DNA of 64,000 bases, from the NCBI GenBank assembly GCA_036830315.1, contig DAISOU010000005.1, positions 11,323 through 75,322 on the forward strand. Direction: 5' to 3'. Below, in pieces: positions 46,612 to 55,796 of this stretch. Made by a program: the position numbers and the translations under genes. The DNA is from Enterosoma sp002399505 (GTDB taxonomy: Bacteria > Bacillota_I > Bacilli_A > RFN20 > CAG-288). Below the pieces are notes generated by a model. The model had not been told where the DNA came from, searched no databases, and saw only the letters and a program-made list of their open reading frames with translations. Position 1 is the first letter of the stretch, and the number at the start of each line of letters is the position of its first letter.

Positions 46612-47740
46612 TGTTTTGATCATAGGAGGAGGAGTAGGCGGTCTTCTGACCGCCTTACAGGCCTCTCCTAGAAAAGTCACCATTCTGGAGAAGGACTACA
46701 ACAATTTTGAGTTGGCAAAAAGAATCTTGGTCTCCGGAAACGGAAGAGCGAATTTCTTCAATGCCGCGCTTCTGGATTCAAAAAGATACCTTGATCCAAT
46801 GCTGTCTTCTTTTAAAGACATCGTCTTCTCGGATGGTCAAAACTATGCAGTGTCTCTTCTTAGCTATCTTGAGTCTTTAGGTTTTTCCTATTATCAGGAA
46901 GGAGATCTTTTCTATCCCTTCTTCAATCGCTCGGAATGTCTTCATTCCTGTCTTTTGAAGGCTCTCAGTAAGACTGAAACTGAAGTGATAGGCGGTGAAG
47001 CCTATAAAGTCGATAGAAAGAACAAAAAAGTCTTTTATTACAATGCCGATAACAGAAAAGAGGAAATCAGCTATAAGGAACTTGTCGTCTCTGTCGGCGG
47101 AAGAAGCTATGACCGAGACGATTTCTCCTATTCTCTTCTAGATTCTCTTTCTGTTCCTTATTATCCGTATTCTCCCTGTCTTTGTCCGCTGGTGACTAAA
47201 GAGAGGATTCCTTCCTATCTGGCTAAGAACAGAATCAAGGGTACAGTCAGTCTTTATCAAGAGGATCGACTCATAAGCAAAGAAGAAGGAGAAGTGATCT
47301 TCAAGGATGACGGACTGAGCGGAATATCAATCTTCAACTTGACTCTTAGTATAAATGAGCTTATCCGCCTTAAAAAAGATCAGAACATCAAGATTCACAT
47401 CTCTTATCTTTCTCATGACAATACCAGTATCTCCAAGAAAGAAGGCCGGAATTCCCTTCCTTCTTTCTTGGAAAAATATCTCCGTGACAGAAACTATGGC
47501 TATGGAGAAGATCTTATCTTCACCTTCGACTCTCTCTATCCCTTCCGTTTCAGTCAGACAAGTTATGGCGGTGTGCTCTTAAAGGAAATAGATTTGAATG
47601 ACATGTCTCTTCCAAAAGACCATGACATTCACCTTCTGGGTGAATGTCTGGATCAGACATTCATCTGCGGCGGCTATAATATGGGCCTAGCTTTAATCGA
47701 AGGCTATAAAACCGGCCTGAAAATAAGGAGTAAACTATGA
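46595..47740 (+). CDS. HI0933/BaiN-type FAD-dependent oxidoreductase
   Basis: 381 aa. The dinucleotide-binding loop is IIGGGVGG. The VSGNGRANFFNA motif and the C-terminal CGGYNMGLALIEGYKTG mark the aminoacetone oxidase/BaiN-like family. The Cys-rich NxTN variant of the SGNGR motif is not kept. It overlaps the nitroreductase by 17 bases. The substrate is unknown. Confidence 0.85.
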   Translation: MTKLSDVLIIGGGVGGLLTALQASPRKVTILEKDYNNFELAKRILVSGNGRANFFNAALLDSKRYLDPMLSSFKDIVFSDGQNYAVSLLSYLESLGFSYYQEGDLFYPFFNRSECLHSCLLKALSKTETEVIGGEAYKVDRKNKKVFYYNADNRKEEISYKELVVSVGGRSYDRDDFSYSLLDSLSVPYYPYSPCLCPLVTKERIPSYLAKNRIKGTVSLYQEDRLISKEEGEVIFKDDGLSGISIFNLTLSINELIRLKKDQNIKIHISYLSHDNTSISKKEGRNSLPSFLEKYLRDRNYGYGEDLIFTFDSLYPFRFSQTSYGGVLLKEIDLNDMSLPKDHDIHLLGECLDQTFICGGYNMGLALIEGYKTGLKIRSKL

Positions 47741-48873
47741 AAATCAGTGAGGACCTCATCAAAGAGCTGTCATTAGACAAGCTTAAAGATAACTGCCGCA
47801 GCCAAGATGACATCAATCAGTTAGTCAAAGTCTATACTTTAGCCTACAATCTCACTGAGGAAAAGCTTGGCCCCTCTGACTCCTTCAGACAATATGAGGG
47901 GAGAAACAAGGTCTTTGCCCTGAATGAGCTTTTTGACTACTGTCTTGGTGAGTTTTACTATGCGATGGATACAAATCATGTCGTATCTGACTCTGAACTT
48001 AATAACATAGCCACTAAGGCAACCATCAAATATCTGACTCTGAGAAATACGGAGACCAATTCCTGTTTTGGTGAGTCTCTCCGCTACTATGATCCTCTAG
48101 TCTCCTCTTTGAGAGCCTCGTTTGTCTATCTTGAGACCATCAATAGGCCCTTAGCCCACACCAATCCCTCCGTCTCTCTTGTCAACGATATCTTTGAGAC
48201 GATCTTCAGAAAGATAGGCGGTTTTGCCAAGATGCTGACCCTAGGTCTTTATCCCGATGCCTTTGTCAGCTGGCGCACACTTCACGAATCGGAATGTATC
48301 GTCTCTCTTCTGATCTCGGGCGGAGACAAAGTACGACATAGCTATGTCAAGCATATCGCCTTCAATAACGCCTACAGAAATCAAGGCTACTTCACAAAAG
48401 AGCAGCTTGATCAGGCCTTTGAAGTCATCAAAGGCGAGATGAAGGATCACAACCTCAAATCCAAGGACATGAAGAAGTTCATCGAATACGGATGGCTCTT
48501 CGACCATCCTCTCTATGATCCTTTAGATGTCTCCTTCAAGCTCAACTTCCGAGACGGCGTTGAGAAACTGTCGGGTTTATCCAAATACAGCAAGATCTAT
48601 GAGGGAGCCAGTGAAATCACCCATTCTTCTTCTGCCTTCTTCTATGTCAACGATGCTTTCTGCAAAGACCTGTCTCTGGCGATGGTCTATCAGTCATATC
48701 TGAGAATCGCCGATAACTATATGCAGTTCATGTCCGGATATTTTGCTCTTCACCCGGATGAAAAAGAAGTCAGTCTGAAGTTCATAGAAGACGTAAGATC
48801 CCTTTCTCTCTCTTTAGACGAGAAAGTGGGCGATATTGAGGAATTCCAGGAAAATGACCAAGAAAACGATTGA
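47737..48873 (+). CDS. DUF5677-like protein
   Basis: 378 aa, mostly helical and soluble. The segment DAFVSWRTLHESECIV and a later ITHSSSAFF resemble the DUF5677 family, whose role is unknown. It overlaps the flavoprotein gene by four bases (ATGA), with AAGGAG well placed. Codon use is host-like, so it belongs to the core operon rather than to the island that follows. Confidence 0.65.
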   Translation: MKISEDLIKELSLDKLKDNCRSQDDINQLVKVYTLAYNLTEEKLGPSDSFRQYEGRNKVFALNELFDYCLGEFYYAMDTNHVVSDSELNNIATKATIKYLTLRNTETNSCFGESLRYYDPLVSSLRASFVYLETINRPLAHTNPSVSLVNDIFETIFRKIGGFAKMLTLGLYPDAFVSWRTLHESECIVSLLISGGDKVRHSYVKHIAFNNAYRNQGYFTKEQLDQAFEVIKGEMKDHNLKSKDMKKFIEYGWLFDHPLYDPLDVSFKLNFRDGVEKLSGLSKYSKIYEGASEITHSSSAFFYVNDAFCKDLSLAMVYQSYLRIADNYMQFMSGYFALHPDEKEVSLKFIEDVRSLSLSLDEKVGDIEEFQENDQEND

Positions 48874-50473
48874 AACTACTTGTGTTGAGATAGATGATTT
48901 CGGAAGAGGCATCGTCAGAATAGACGGAACCACCTGTTTTATCGATGACTTGCTTCCAGGTGAGAAGGCCCTGATTACGACCATCTTTGAATATGGGCGT
49001 CTCAAAGACGCCTATATTGAAAAGAGACTGACTTCCTCTCCTCATCGAGTGACACCTCTATGCCCTCACTATCCAAGCTGTGGAGGCTGTCAGCTTCTTC
49101 ATCTTGATTATCCTAGTCAGCTCATCTATAAAACCAAGAAGGTCAAGTTCCTCCTTCATAAGTTTGCCCATCTCGATATAGAAGTGGAAAAGACATTGGG
49201 AGTCGATAATCCGACTCGTTTCAGAAACAAGGTCCAGAAACCAGTCCGCATGAATTATCGGAAGAGACTCCCCGCGGCCGGTTTCTATGAGAAAGACACT
49301 CATCGTCTGATTGAAGTCGAAGACTGTCTGATGGAGACTGAGCTTTCAAGCAAGATCACCAATGCCGTCTTAGACCTCATGGTCGATTACAACTACTTGC
49401 CTTTTGATGAGGACAGAATGACGGGCTTAGTCCGTCATGTCCTCATCAAAACCAGTTCCTTCTATAAAAATGCCCTCGTCACTTTAGTCGTGACCAAAGG
49501 CGAAGTGCCAGGCCGTCTCAATTTTGCCAAAGATCTCATAAAGAGATGCCCGGAGGTATCCGGAGTTGTCTTCAATGTCAACTACCGTCATACCAACGTC
49601 ATCTTGGGAGAACAGGATATACCCATCTATGGTCATCAGAGAATCGCCGATAAGATCTTCGGCCGTGACTTCCTCATCTCCACTCAGTCTTTCTATCAGA
49701 CTAATCCCAGTCAGATAGAAACCCTTTATGGCACGGCCATAGAATTAGCCGGTCTTGAAAAGACAGACAGAGTCTTAGATGCCTACTGCGGAACTGGGAC
49801 TATCGGTCTTTCTCTCTCTGACAAAGTAAAAGAAGTAGTCGGAGTGGAGATTGTTCCTTCGGCTGTTCATGATGCCATCACCAATGCCAAGATCAACAAA
49901 ATAAAGAACGCTCATTTCATCAAGGCTGACTGCACGGACTATCTTTTGTCTACTGATGACAAATACGATGTTATCTTCATGGATCCCCCAAGAAAGGGAT
50001 CTACTCCGGAGTTCCTTGATGCCGTCAAGAGAATTGCTCCAAGGACTTTGATCTACATCAGCTGTGATCCTGTCACTTTAAGTCGTGACCTTAATCTTCT
50101 TAAGGATACTTTTGATATTGAGAAGGTTGTTCCTGTTGATATGTTTCCGAATACGACGCATGTTGAGACGGTAGTTTGTTTGTCCCAACGAAAGAGCGAT
50201 GAAACAATCAAAGTCGAAGTAGATGGAGATGCTCTACCTGTAACTAAGGCAGAAACAAAAGCCACATACGACGATATCCAAAAATATGTTTTTGATAAAT
50301 ATGGTGTGAAAGTGTCTTCTTTGGATATTTCTAGGGTTAAGACTAAATGTGGGATTAAAGAGAGAAAGAACTATAACCTGTCAAAATCGAATTACTATAA
50401 GCAACCAAACATTACAGATGAAAACGAAAGAATTATTTTAGAAGCTTTAAAAAGTTTTAAAATGATTGGATAG
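48854..50473 (+). CDS. rlmD: 23S rRNA uracil-5-methyltransferase with an added C-terminal domain
   Basis: 539 aa. Methylates uracil in 23S rRNA with S-adenosylmethionine (RumA/RlmD/RlmCD group). The TRAM domain comes first, then the Fe-S cysteines in CPHYPSCGGCQLLH. The SAM site is LDAYCGTGTIGL, with MDPPRKGS. The catalytic Cys is in YISCDPVTLSRDL. The family core ends at THVETVVCLSQ (about residue 447). The last 92 residues form a separate helical unit (DDIQKYVFDKYGVKVSSL, then CGIKERKNYN) that I have seen on other Firmicutes members. Codon use turns AT-rich from about 50070, inside the last core motif. The ATG at 48854 is chosen over a TTG at 48836. Confidence 0.9.
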   Translation: MTKKTIETTCVEIDDFGRGIVRIDGTTCFIDDLLPGEKALITTIFEYGRLKDAYIEKRLTSSPHRVTPLCPHYPSCGGCQLLHLDYPSQLIYKTKKVKFLLHKFAHLDIEVEKTLGVDNPTRFRNKVQKPVRMNYRKRLPAAGFYEKDTHRLIEVEDCLMETELSSKITNAVLDLMVDYNYLPFDEDRMTGLVRHVLIKTSSFYKNALVTLVVTKGEVPGRLNFAKDLIKRCPEVSGVVFNVNYRHTNVILGEQDIPIYGHQRIADKIFGRDFLISTQSFYQTNPSQIETLYGTAIELAGLEKTDRVLDAYCGTGTIGLSLSDKVKEVVGVEIVPSAVHDAITNAKINKIKNAHFIKADCTDYLLSTDDKYDVIFMDPPRKGSTPEFLDAVKRIAPRTLIYISCDPVTLSRDLNLLKDTFDIEKVVPVDMFPNTTHVETVVCLSQRKSDETIKVEVDGDALPVTKAETKATYDDIQKYVFDKYGVKVSSLDISRVKTKCGIKERKNYNLSKSNYYKQPNITDENERIILEALKSFKMIG

Positions 50474-50511
50474 AGTATTCTTGTTTTATTGAAAGAGAAA
50501 AGAGGGTTTCT

Positions 50512-53109
50512 ATGCTAAATGGATTAATTAACATTGATTTACATATTCATACAAGGGCAAGTAGACATAAAGAATTACCTATATCAGCTGGCTCTGACAA
50601 AACTATTGTTGATAATTCCACGAAAGACAACCTAGATTTGCTCTTTGCCAAGCTAAAAGAAAACCAGATAGCCATGTTTTCTTTTACTGACCATAATGTT
50701 TTTAGTGCTGATATGTATAATGCCGCAAAGGCTAAAATTGAAGATAATAAAAACCAATACCGAGCAGACCATCCCGAATTAGAAGAGTGTGAATACAACG
50801 GATTTCGCGATCTTTTTCCTAGAGAAATACTCCCTGGCGTAGAATTTGATGTAAAAAGAAAAGACGAGTTGAAGCCTGGACATATCCTCGTTATTTTTGA
50901 CCCAGATAACAAAGGAGCAATCGACTCAATTCAAAAAAGAATTTTTAGTGATGATGATATTGAAAAAGCTGTTTCTATATCTAAAATAAAAGACTCTGCA
51001 GAAAGAAAAAAAGCTATAAAAGAATTAGATCAATATTCTGATAAAATAGCACAATCTAAACTTGATTTTCACCTTTCGTGGAAAGATTTTCAAGCATTAA
51101 TTAAAAGCATAGGATGTTCTGCTGTATTAATTGGTGAGCAACGATCTGAGATGATTGAAACCCGCCATTATGGTGAGGGTCATTCCGATTTTATAGATAG
51201 TACTGAAAGCACTACTGAGAAGATACAATCACTTGGTACAGTTTCAGCGCTTGAATATAGCAGTCCTAGAAACGAAAGCATTTTATTAAGGGATTTAAAG
51301 ACTTTTGACATCCCAGAAGGCAAAGCGCTCTTTATTGGCAGTGATTGTCACGATTGGAATGCCTATCCATATCACGATAAAAATTCGGTTGTGAAAGAAA
51401 AAACAACTGGACTTATTATGAATAAGCCTGGATTTCCGTGTTCTGTAAAAGCACTTCCTAATTACAAAGGATTATTGATGTGTGCTACCTCTCCTAAAAC
51501 CAGGTTTTGTACAAACCAATTTAACTTATCACCATATATTGAATCTATTTCAATTAATGGTTCGAAAGTGCCTCTTTCCCCTGGAATCAATGCGATAGTT
51601 GGAGAAAATGGAAGTGGCAAAACATTTGTTCTTTCAAGTTTTGTTAACGATTTAGAATCATTAAAAAAAGTATATAAGCGTTATTGTGACAAAAACACAG
51701 TCGAAATCTTTAATAACTCATCAAAAACCCAGACTTATATTTCACAAGGGGAATTAGCAACCGCTTTAAAAGATTGTGGTTCGGGAATAATAAAAGCACT
51801 TCATAAAGAAAACGAAATTGGGAATATAGATAATTCTTGCTTCGAAAGAACTTATCAACAATATACCGATTCGCTATTTGAAGCCATAAGCAATCAAATA
51901 AAAATCGAGAAAGCAATTCAGTCTTTGTCAACCAAGCCTTTTGAGGTTAAAACGGAGGCTGATAAAGAAAAACCAAAATTCATTTATATTTCTTATGACG
52001 AGGATTTTAAATCAAATTCAAATGACTATACATTAGCGCAAACTGAAATAAGTTCAATTCTATCTTCTTTTAATACTTTAAATGTAAAAACCAAGCAAGT
52101 AATTTCTCATTTGGAAAAAGAATACCAAGACAAATTCAACACTGCCGTTAACAATATCAAGGAAATATCAGATATATTAAAAACAAAAGCGGAAAATAAA
52201 GATTTTGAAATCAAGGTTAGAGGTTTTATTGAGACATCAATTGATTCCTACGAATCCAATGTTAAGGAATTAATGAATGGTCCAGAAAAAGCATCGCAAG
52301 CATATATTAACCAAAAGAAACAAATCATAGAATCTGTGGTTTTAGTGTATAAATTAATTTCGGAAACTTCTTGTTTTGAAAAATTTCCTAACGTTATAAA
52401 AGATGGTAAAGTATCAAAAATTTATGGTGAGATTTCATTAAATAAAGTTGCAAATTATTGTGATGTTAATCTAAAAGAATCATTTAATGAATTTATGTTT
52501 ATGGCGAAAAAAGCGGATATAAAAAACTTGAAAGAAATAAGGACTATTGAGAGTTTTGCTTCTTCCATTAAAGGATGTAAAAATGTAGGTTCTCTTGATG
52601 AAATCAAGGGCAAAATGAATGAAAATCTTCAAAAGTTCTATGATAAAGAAGAAAAAATAACTGAACAGATTCTTGATACTACTGATTCAAAGAATCAAAC
52701 ACAAGGTGCTACTCCAGGACAACAATCATTAAATTTCTTTAAATGCTTGGCATCCACAAATGATTCCAATCATCTTCTTTTATTTGACCAGCCGGAGGAT
52801 AACATCTCTCCAAGCAATATTACTAAACATCTTTCAACATATATTTCAAAATTAAAAAATACAACAGATGGTACACGCCAAATTATCCTAGTAACTCATA
52901 GCCCTTATTTAGTAGTAAACAGTGATGCTGATAATATCATTTGTTTGACAAGTAAAAACCAAAAAATAGAAGCGAAATCAGGATGCTTGGAAGATGATGA
53001 AAATGGTATTATGCAATTTATTGCTGATAATATGGATGGTGGTAAAAGAGCAATCGAAGATCGTCTAAATTATTACACGGAGGTAAAAGACGATGAAGAA
53101 AACAATTAG
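50512..53109 (+). CDS. TrlF-like PHP-domain / AAA ATPase fusion, candidate defence protein
   Basis: 865 aa, GAGG upstream. The N-terminal PHP phosphoesterase domain (about 1-290) has metal-ligand motifs DLHIHTR (H11, H13), FTDHNVF, LPGVEFD, GHILVIFD and GSDCHDW. An ABC/SMC-type ATPase follows: Walker A GENGSGKT (364-371), a long helical region (about 410-730), signature-like TPGQQSL, Walker B LLLFDQPED (Asp759, Glu762) and a switch HSPY (His796). Proteins with this layout are called TrlF-like and tend to lie near restriction systems. A nucleic-acid or nucleotide-degrading defence role is inferred. AT-rich and unlike the genes before it. It overlaps its small partner by 17 bases. Confidence 0.8.
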   Translation: MLNGLINIDLHIHTRASRHKELPISAGSDKTIVDNSTKDNLDLLFAKLKENQIAMFSFTDHNVFSADMYNAAKAKIEDNKNQYRADHPELEECEYNGFRDLFPREILPGVEFDVKRKDELKPGHILVIFDPDNKGAIDSIQKRIFSDDDIEKAVSISKIKDSAERKKAIKELDQYSDKIAQSKLDFHLSWKDFQALIKSIGCSAVLIGEQRSEMIETRHYGEGHSDFIDSTESTTEKIQSLGTVSALEYSSPRNESILLRDLKTFDIPEGKALFIGSDCHDWNAYPYHDKNSVVKEKTTGLIMNKPGFPCSVKALPNYKGLLMCATSPKTRFCTNQFNLSPYIESISINGSKVPLSPGINAIVGENGSGKTFVLSSFVNDLESLKKVYKRYCDKNTVEIFNNSSKTQTYISQGELATALKDCGSGIIKALHKENEIGNIDNSCFERTYQQYTDSLFEAISNQIKIEKAIQSLSTKPFEVKTEADKEKPKFIYISYDEDFKSNSNDYTLAQTEISSILSSFNTLNVKTKQVISHLEKEYQDKFNTAVNNIKEISDILKTKAENKDFEIKVRGFIETSIDSYESNVKELMNGPEKASQAYINQKKQIIESVVLVYKLISETSCFEKFPNVIKDGKVSKIYGEISLNKVANYCDVNLKESFNEFMFMAKKADIKNLKEIRTIESFASSIKGCKNVGSLDEIKGKMNENLQKFYDKEEKITEQILDTTDSKNQTQGATPGQQSLNFFKCLASTNDSNHLLLFDQPEDNISPSNITKHLSTYISKLKNTTDGTRQIILVTHSPYLVVNSDADNIICLTSKNQKIEAKSGCLEDDENGIMQFIADNMDGGKRAIEDRLNYYTEVKDDEENN

Positions 53110-53407
53110 GTTTAAAGAAGATATTTCCAAAGTCACTATTACTTTAGAGGATAAAAAAGGAAATCCAATAAAATCTCTTGATATTGAAAACCATTCAATA
53201 ACAGGATCAGAAATTTACACTTTCTTAGATTTTCACAAAGACGACATATACTCCAGTGAAAATGAATCAAAAGAAGATTCTCAGCAAATAAAAGAGCTTA
53301 AAACGATGTTTGCTAGTATTGCTAAAAAAATAAGCGATCTTTCAAATACAAGTCAAACCAATGTGACAAATACAGAGCCCGGAAAAGAACAACCGGAGAA
53401 CATATAG
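53093..53407 (+). CDS. Small partner of the PHP-ATPase
   Basis: 104 aa. GGAGG lies inside the end of the ATPase gene. A beta-type N-terminal half (VTITLEDKKGNPIKSLDI) is followed by a likely helical stretch (about 65-88) and a polar tail. I recognise no family. Tight overlap suggests a subunit or regulator of the ATPase. The IS256 element lies 33 bases after its stop (target copy included) and leaves it intact. Confidence 0.65.
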   Translation: MKKTIRFKEDISKVTITLEDKKGNPIKSLDIENHSITGSEIYTFLDFHKDDIYSSENESKEDSQQIKELKTMFASIAKKISDLSNTSQTNVTNTEPGKEQPENI

Positions 53408-53439
53408 TTATCTTACTTTTAAAAACGTTTTTTTAGTTT

Positions 53440-53447
53440 CAATTGCT
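53440..53447. repeat. Left target-site duplication of the IS256-family element
   Basis: CAATTGCT, identical to 54828-54835. Confidence 0.8.
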
Positions 53448-54827
53448 GAGATTTGCAAGAAAGTTTGTGTATAGGGCATAGCAGCCTTCGTCCTCTACGG
53501 TCGTCTATTTGAATCCGAGTTTCTGTTTTTCCTCCTCGCCCATGTATTTCAGGTATTTCGCCCCCCTCGAGTTCTGCTCGTAGTCTTTTATGACCTGGCA
53601 CATGACGATGAGGCCGTTGGTCTCGGAATTGATTATCACCCGGCGCCTGGTCTGCCTTTTTAGGCATGAGTTGAACGACTCTATGGCGTTTGACGTCATG
53701 ATCGCCGACCGCATGCACTTGGGGAAACGCAGATAGGCGAACAGAGCCCCCTTTATGGCGATGAGCGAGGACATGAGCTTCGGGTAGGGCCTGCCCCATT
53801 TCGACAAGAACGCATCGAAGGCGGAGAACGTTTCGGCCGCGTCGGCCTTCCCGTAGACGGATTTGAAGTCCTCGGCGATCTCCTTCCGGTCCTTGACCCT
53901 CACGGCCTTTGAGATGCTGCGCTGTATGTGGACGAGGCACCTTTGCTGCTTGGCGGCGGGGAACGAGGCGGCTATCGCCTCCGGCATCCCTTGGAGCCCA
54001 TCGGTGATGAACAGCTTCGGGTCGCCGATGCCCCTCGCCTTCAGGCGTTCCAGGAAGTCGCCCCACGACGAGGATCCCTCGTTCGGCACGGTCCGGAACC
54101 CCAGGATGACCCTTTTGCCGTCCTCGGTTACGCCCATCGCGACCTCGATGCATTCCTTCTCGATCGACGAGGAATCCCCGTACCTCCGCCTTATGGGGAC
54201 GTATGTGCCGTCCATGAGGACGACCACGCACCTCGGCAGGGGCCTGGACCTGAAAGCATCGGCCTCTCCGGCCATCTTCCTCACCATCTTCGCCGCGGAT
54301 TCGGCCGAGAGCCCAAGGTCTGAGTCCCCTTTGAGGAACGCCGTTATCTCGGAGAGGGTCATGCCCTCGATGCAGAGCCTCTGGACCGTGGCCTCGAGGT
54401 CATCGGTCGACCTTTGGTACGGCTGGAGCAGCCTCGTCTTGAACAGGTTCATCCGGTCCCTCGGGACCCTCACCGCGACGGGGCCGTATTTGGTCTTGAG
54501 GTGCCTCTCGTAGTGCCCGTTCCTCACGGCGCCCTCGCCTTTTTGGAGCCATTCGGCAATGAAGTCCTCGATTTCTCCGCCGAAGGCGTCGTTGAGGGCC
54601 TCCTCGATCCTGGCTTTGACGAAGGAGTCAAGCTCCCCGGTCAGGATTCCGCCTATCTCTTCGGGCGTTTTCCCTTCGAACAATGATAGAATAGACATAC
54701 CACACTCCTCCTTGGTTGTTGTGAACGAACAAATTATAGAGGACTGTGGCTTTTTTTGCGATTGGTCGGCATGCCGACCAAACAAACTCTCTGTTTACCT
54801 CCCATACACATACTTATTGTCTCTCCC
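53448..54827 (-). mobile_element. IS256-family insertion sequence, 1380 bp, apparently intact
   Basis: The ends are set by the 8-bp direct repeat CAATTGCT. The terminal regions are imperfect inverted repeats: GAGATTTGCAAGAAAG and on at the left, GGGAGAGACAATAAG and on reading inward from the right, both reaching TGTGTAT. One transposase gene fills it. Its GC content is far above the AT-rich flanks, so it arrived from a different genome, apparently recently. A 20-bp palindrome, TTGGTCGGCATGCCGACCAA, lies upstream of the transposase at 54762-54781. Confidence 0.85.
53505..54698 (-). CDS. IS256-family (mutator-type) transposase
   Basis: 397 aa from ATG 54698, with GGAGGAG upstream. The family catalytic residues are in VVLMDGTYVP (Asp), LFITDGLQG (Asp) and SNAIESFNS (Glu), with the CLVHIQR segment between the second and third. 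The length is normal and no frame break is seen, so it is probably active. Very GC-rich, with long shadow frames on the other strand that are not genes. Confidence 0.95.
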   Translation of the reverse strand: MSILSLFEGKTPEEIGGILTGELDSFVKARIEEALNDAFGGEIEDFIAEWLQKGEGAVRNGHYERHLKTKYGPVAVRVPRDRMNLFKTRLLQPYQRSTDDLEATVQRLCIEGMTLSEITAFLKGDSDLGLSAESAAKMVRKMAGEADAFRSRPLPRCVVVLMDGTYVPIRRRYGDSSSIEKECIEVAMGVTEDGKRVILGFRTVPNEGSSSWGDFLERLKARGIGDPKLFITDGLQGMPEAIAASFPAAKQQRCLVHIQRSISKAVRVKDRKEIAEDFKSVYGKADAAETFSAFDAFLSKWGRPYPKLMSSLIAIKGALFAYLRFPKCMRSAIMTSNAIESFNSCLKRQTRRRVIINSETNGLIVMCQVIKDYEQNSRGAKYLKYMGEEEKQKLGFK

Positions 54828-54835
54828 CAATTGCT
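54828..54835. repeat. Right target-site duplication of the IS256-family element
   Basis: CAATTGCT, identical to 53440-53447. Eight bases is the usual duplication for this family. Confidence 0.8.
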
Positions 54836-54865
54836 AGTTTCTTTTTATGCAAATTGCCATAAACA

Positions 54866-54874
54866 TGCTATAAT
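54866..54874 (+). promoter_or_regulatory. Extended -10 promoter of the restriction/modification cassette
   Basis: TGCTATAAT, an extended -10 with a perfect hexamer. The expected start is near 54881, leaving a leader of about 35 bases to ATG 54916. No good -35 is seen, which suits an extended -10 promoter and control by the XRE protein it drives. Confidence 0.55.
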
Positions 54875-54915
54875 TATGCTTAAGAAGATAAATATAAGTA
54901 CATTCAAAGGATTTT

Positions 54916-55101
54916 ATGGATTATTCAAAGGCTATAAAAGATTATCGTGAGAGAAACTTTCTTACTCAAACAGATTTAGCCGAACTGCTCGGTGTTTCTT
55001 TTACGACTGTGAATCGTTGGGAAAACGGAAAATTCGAGCCAACCATGAAAATGAAGAAAAAGTTGAATGATTTATTCAAGAAAGAGACCGGCATTGAATG
55101 A
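54916..55101 (+). CDS. XRE-family helix-turn-helix regulator
   Basis: 61 aa, essentially only the DNA-binding domain. The helix-turn-helix is LTQTDLAELLGVSFTTVNRW. AAAGGA lies upstream. Its stop overlaps the next start (ATGA). Position and size suit a controller protein that times expression of the modification and restriction genes, as C proteins do. Confidence 0.85.
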   Translation: MDYSKAIKDYRERNFLTQTDLAELLGVSFTTVNRWENGKFEPTMKMKKKLNDLFKKETGIE

Positions 55102-55796
55102 GCAAAAAAACAACTGAGCCAAAAAAGCAAATAAAATCTAAACAAAGAGTCGCTGATCATGGCGAGGTTTTTACTAACCCAAGGGAAGTCAATGCCATGC
55201 TTGACCTTGTCAAAGGGGAAACTGAGAGAATTGATTCTAGATTCCTTGAACCTGCTTGCGGAGACGGGAATTTTCTAACCGAGATTTTAAACAGAAAACT
55301 TACTGTCGTTAAAAAACAATATGGAAAGAATCCATCTGATTATGAAAAATATTCTATACTTGCCTTAACGAGCATTTATGGGATTGAATTACTTGAAGAC
55401 AATGTAAAAGCTTGTCGTGAAAGACTATATAAGATTTGGCTATCTGAATATGATAAATATGCTGATGGCAAAGCAAACGATGACACAAGAAACTCTGCAA
55501 AATTTATTTTAGAAAGAAATATTCTTTGCGGTAACGCTCTCACTTTGGAGAAAGTAGATGGCAAAGGCAAAGATCTAGATGAGCCTATAATTTTCTCGGA
55601 ATGGTCATTTGTATCTGAATCAACCATTAAAAGAAGAGATTTCCGCCTTGACCAAATGCTTAGAGGCCATGAGAACACCATGGATTTATTTGAGATGAAC
55701 GACTGGGAATTTGATAAAGAGACCAATGCCTGGATACCTACTCCAATCAAGGAATTCTCTTTAGTAGATTATAGAAAGGTATGGGAACAAAAATGA
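55098..55796 (+). CDS. Methylase-like protein with SAM motif I but no NPPY
   Basis: 232 aa. The start region VFTNPREVNAMLDLV and the motif RFLEPACGDGNFLTEIL (about 48-64) are those of N6-adenine methylases that bind S-adenosylmethionine. The family would then show NPPY, but at that point the sequence reads DEPIIFSEWSF and the protein ends within 90 residues. It is not visibly truncated: it starts and ends in overlaps (ATGA on both sides). It may be a non-catalytic partner of the next methylase, or use an unusual catalytic loop. AT-rich like its neighbours. Confidence 0.75.
   Translation: MSKKTTEPKKQIKSKQRVADHGEVFTNPREVNAMLDLVKGETERIDSRFLEPACGDGNFLTEILNRKLTVVKKQYGKNPSDYEKYSILALTSIYGIELLEDNVKACRERLYKIWLSEYDKYADGKANDDTRNSAKFILERNILCGNALTLEKVDGKGKDLDEPIIFSEWSFVSESTIKRRDFRLDQMLRGHENTMDLFEMNDWEFDKETNAWIPTPIKEFSLVDYRKVWEQK

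Noticed and set aside
53419..54686. Long open frames on both strands over the IS256-family element
   Set aside because: They are Arg/Gly/Pro-rich shadows of a GC-rich transposase gene, with no ribosome sites and no family motifs.
54762..54781. 20-bp palindrome in the IS256 element as a terminator
   Set aside because: No T tract follows it on either strand; an operator or structural role inside the element is more likely.
54916..55101. Type II toxin-antitoxin pair for the XRE gene
   Set aside because: The neighbour is a methylase-like protein coupled to a restriction cassette, not a small toxin; a controller role fits better.
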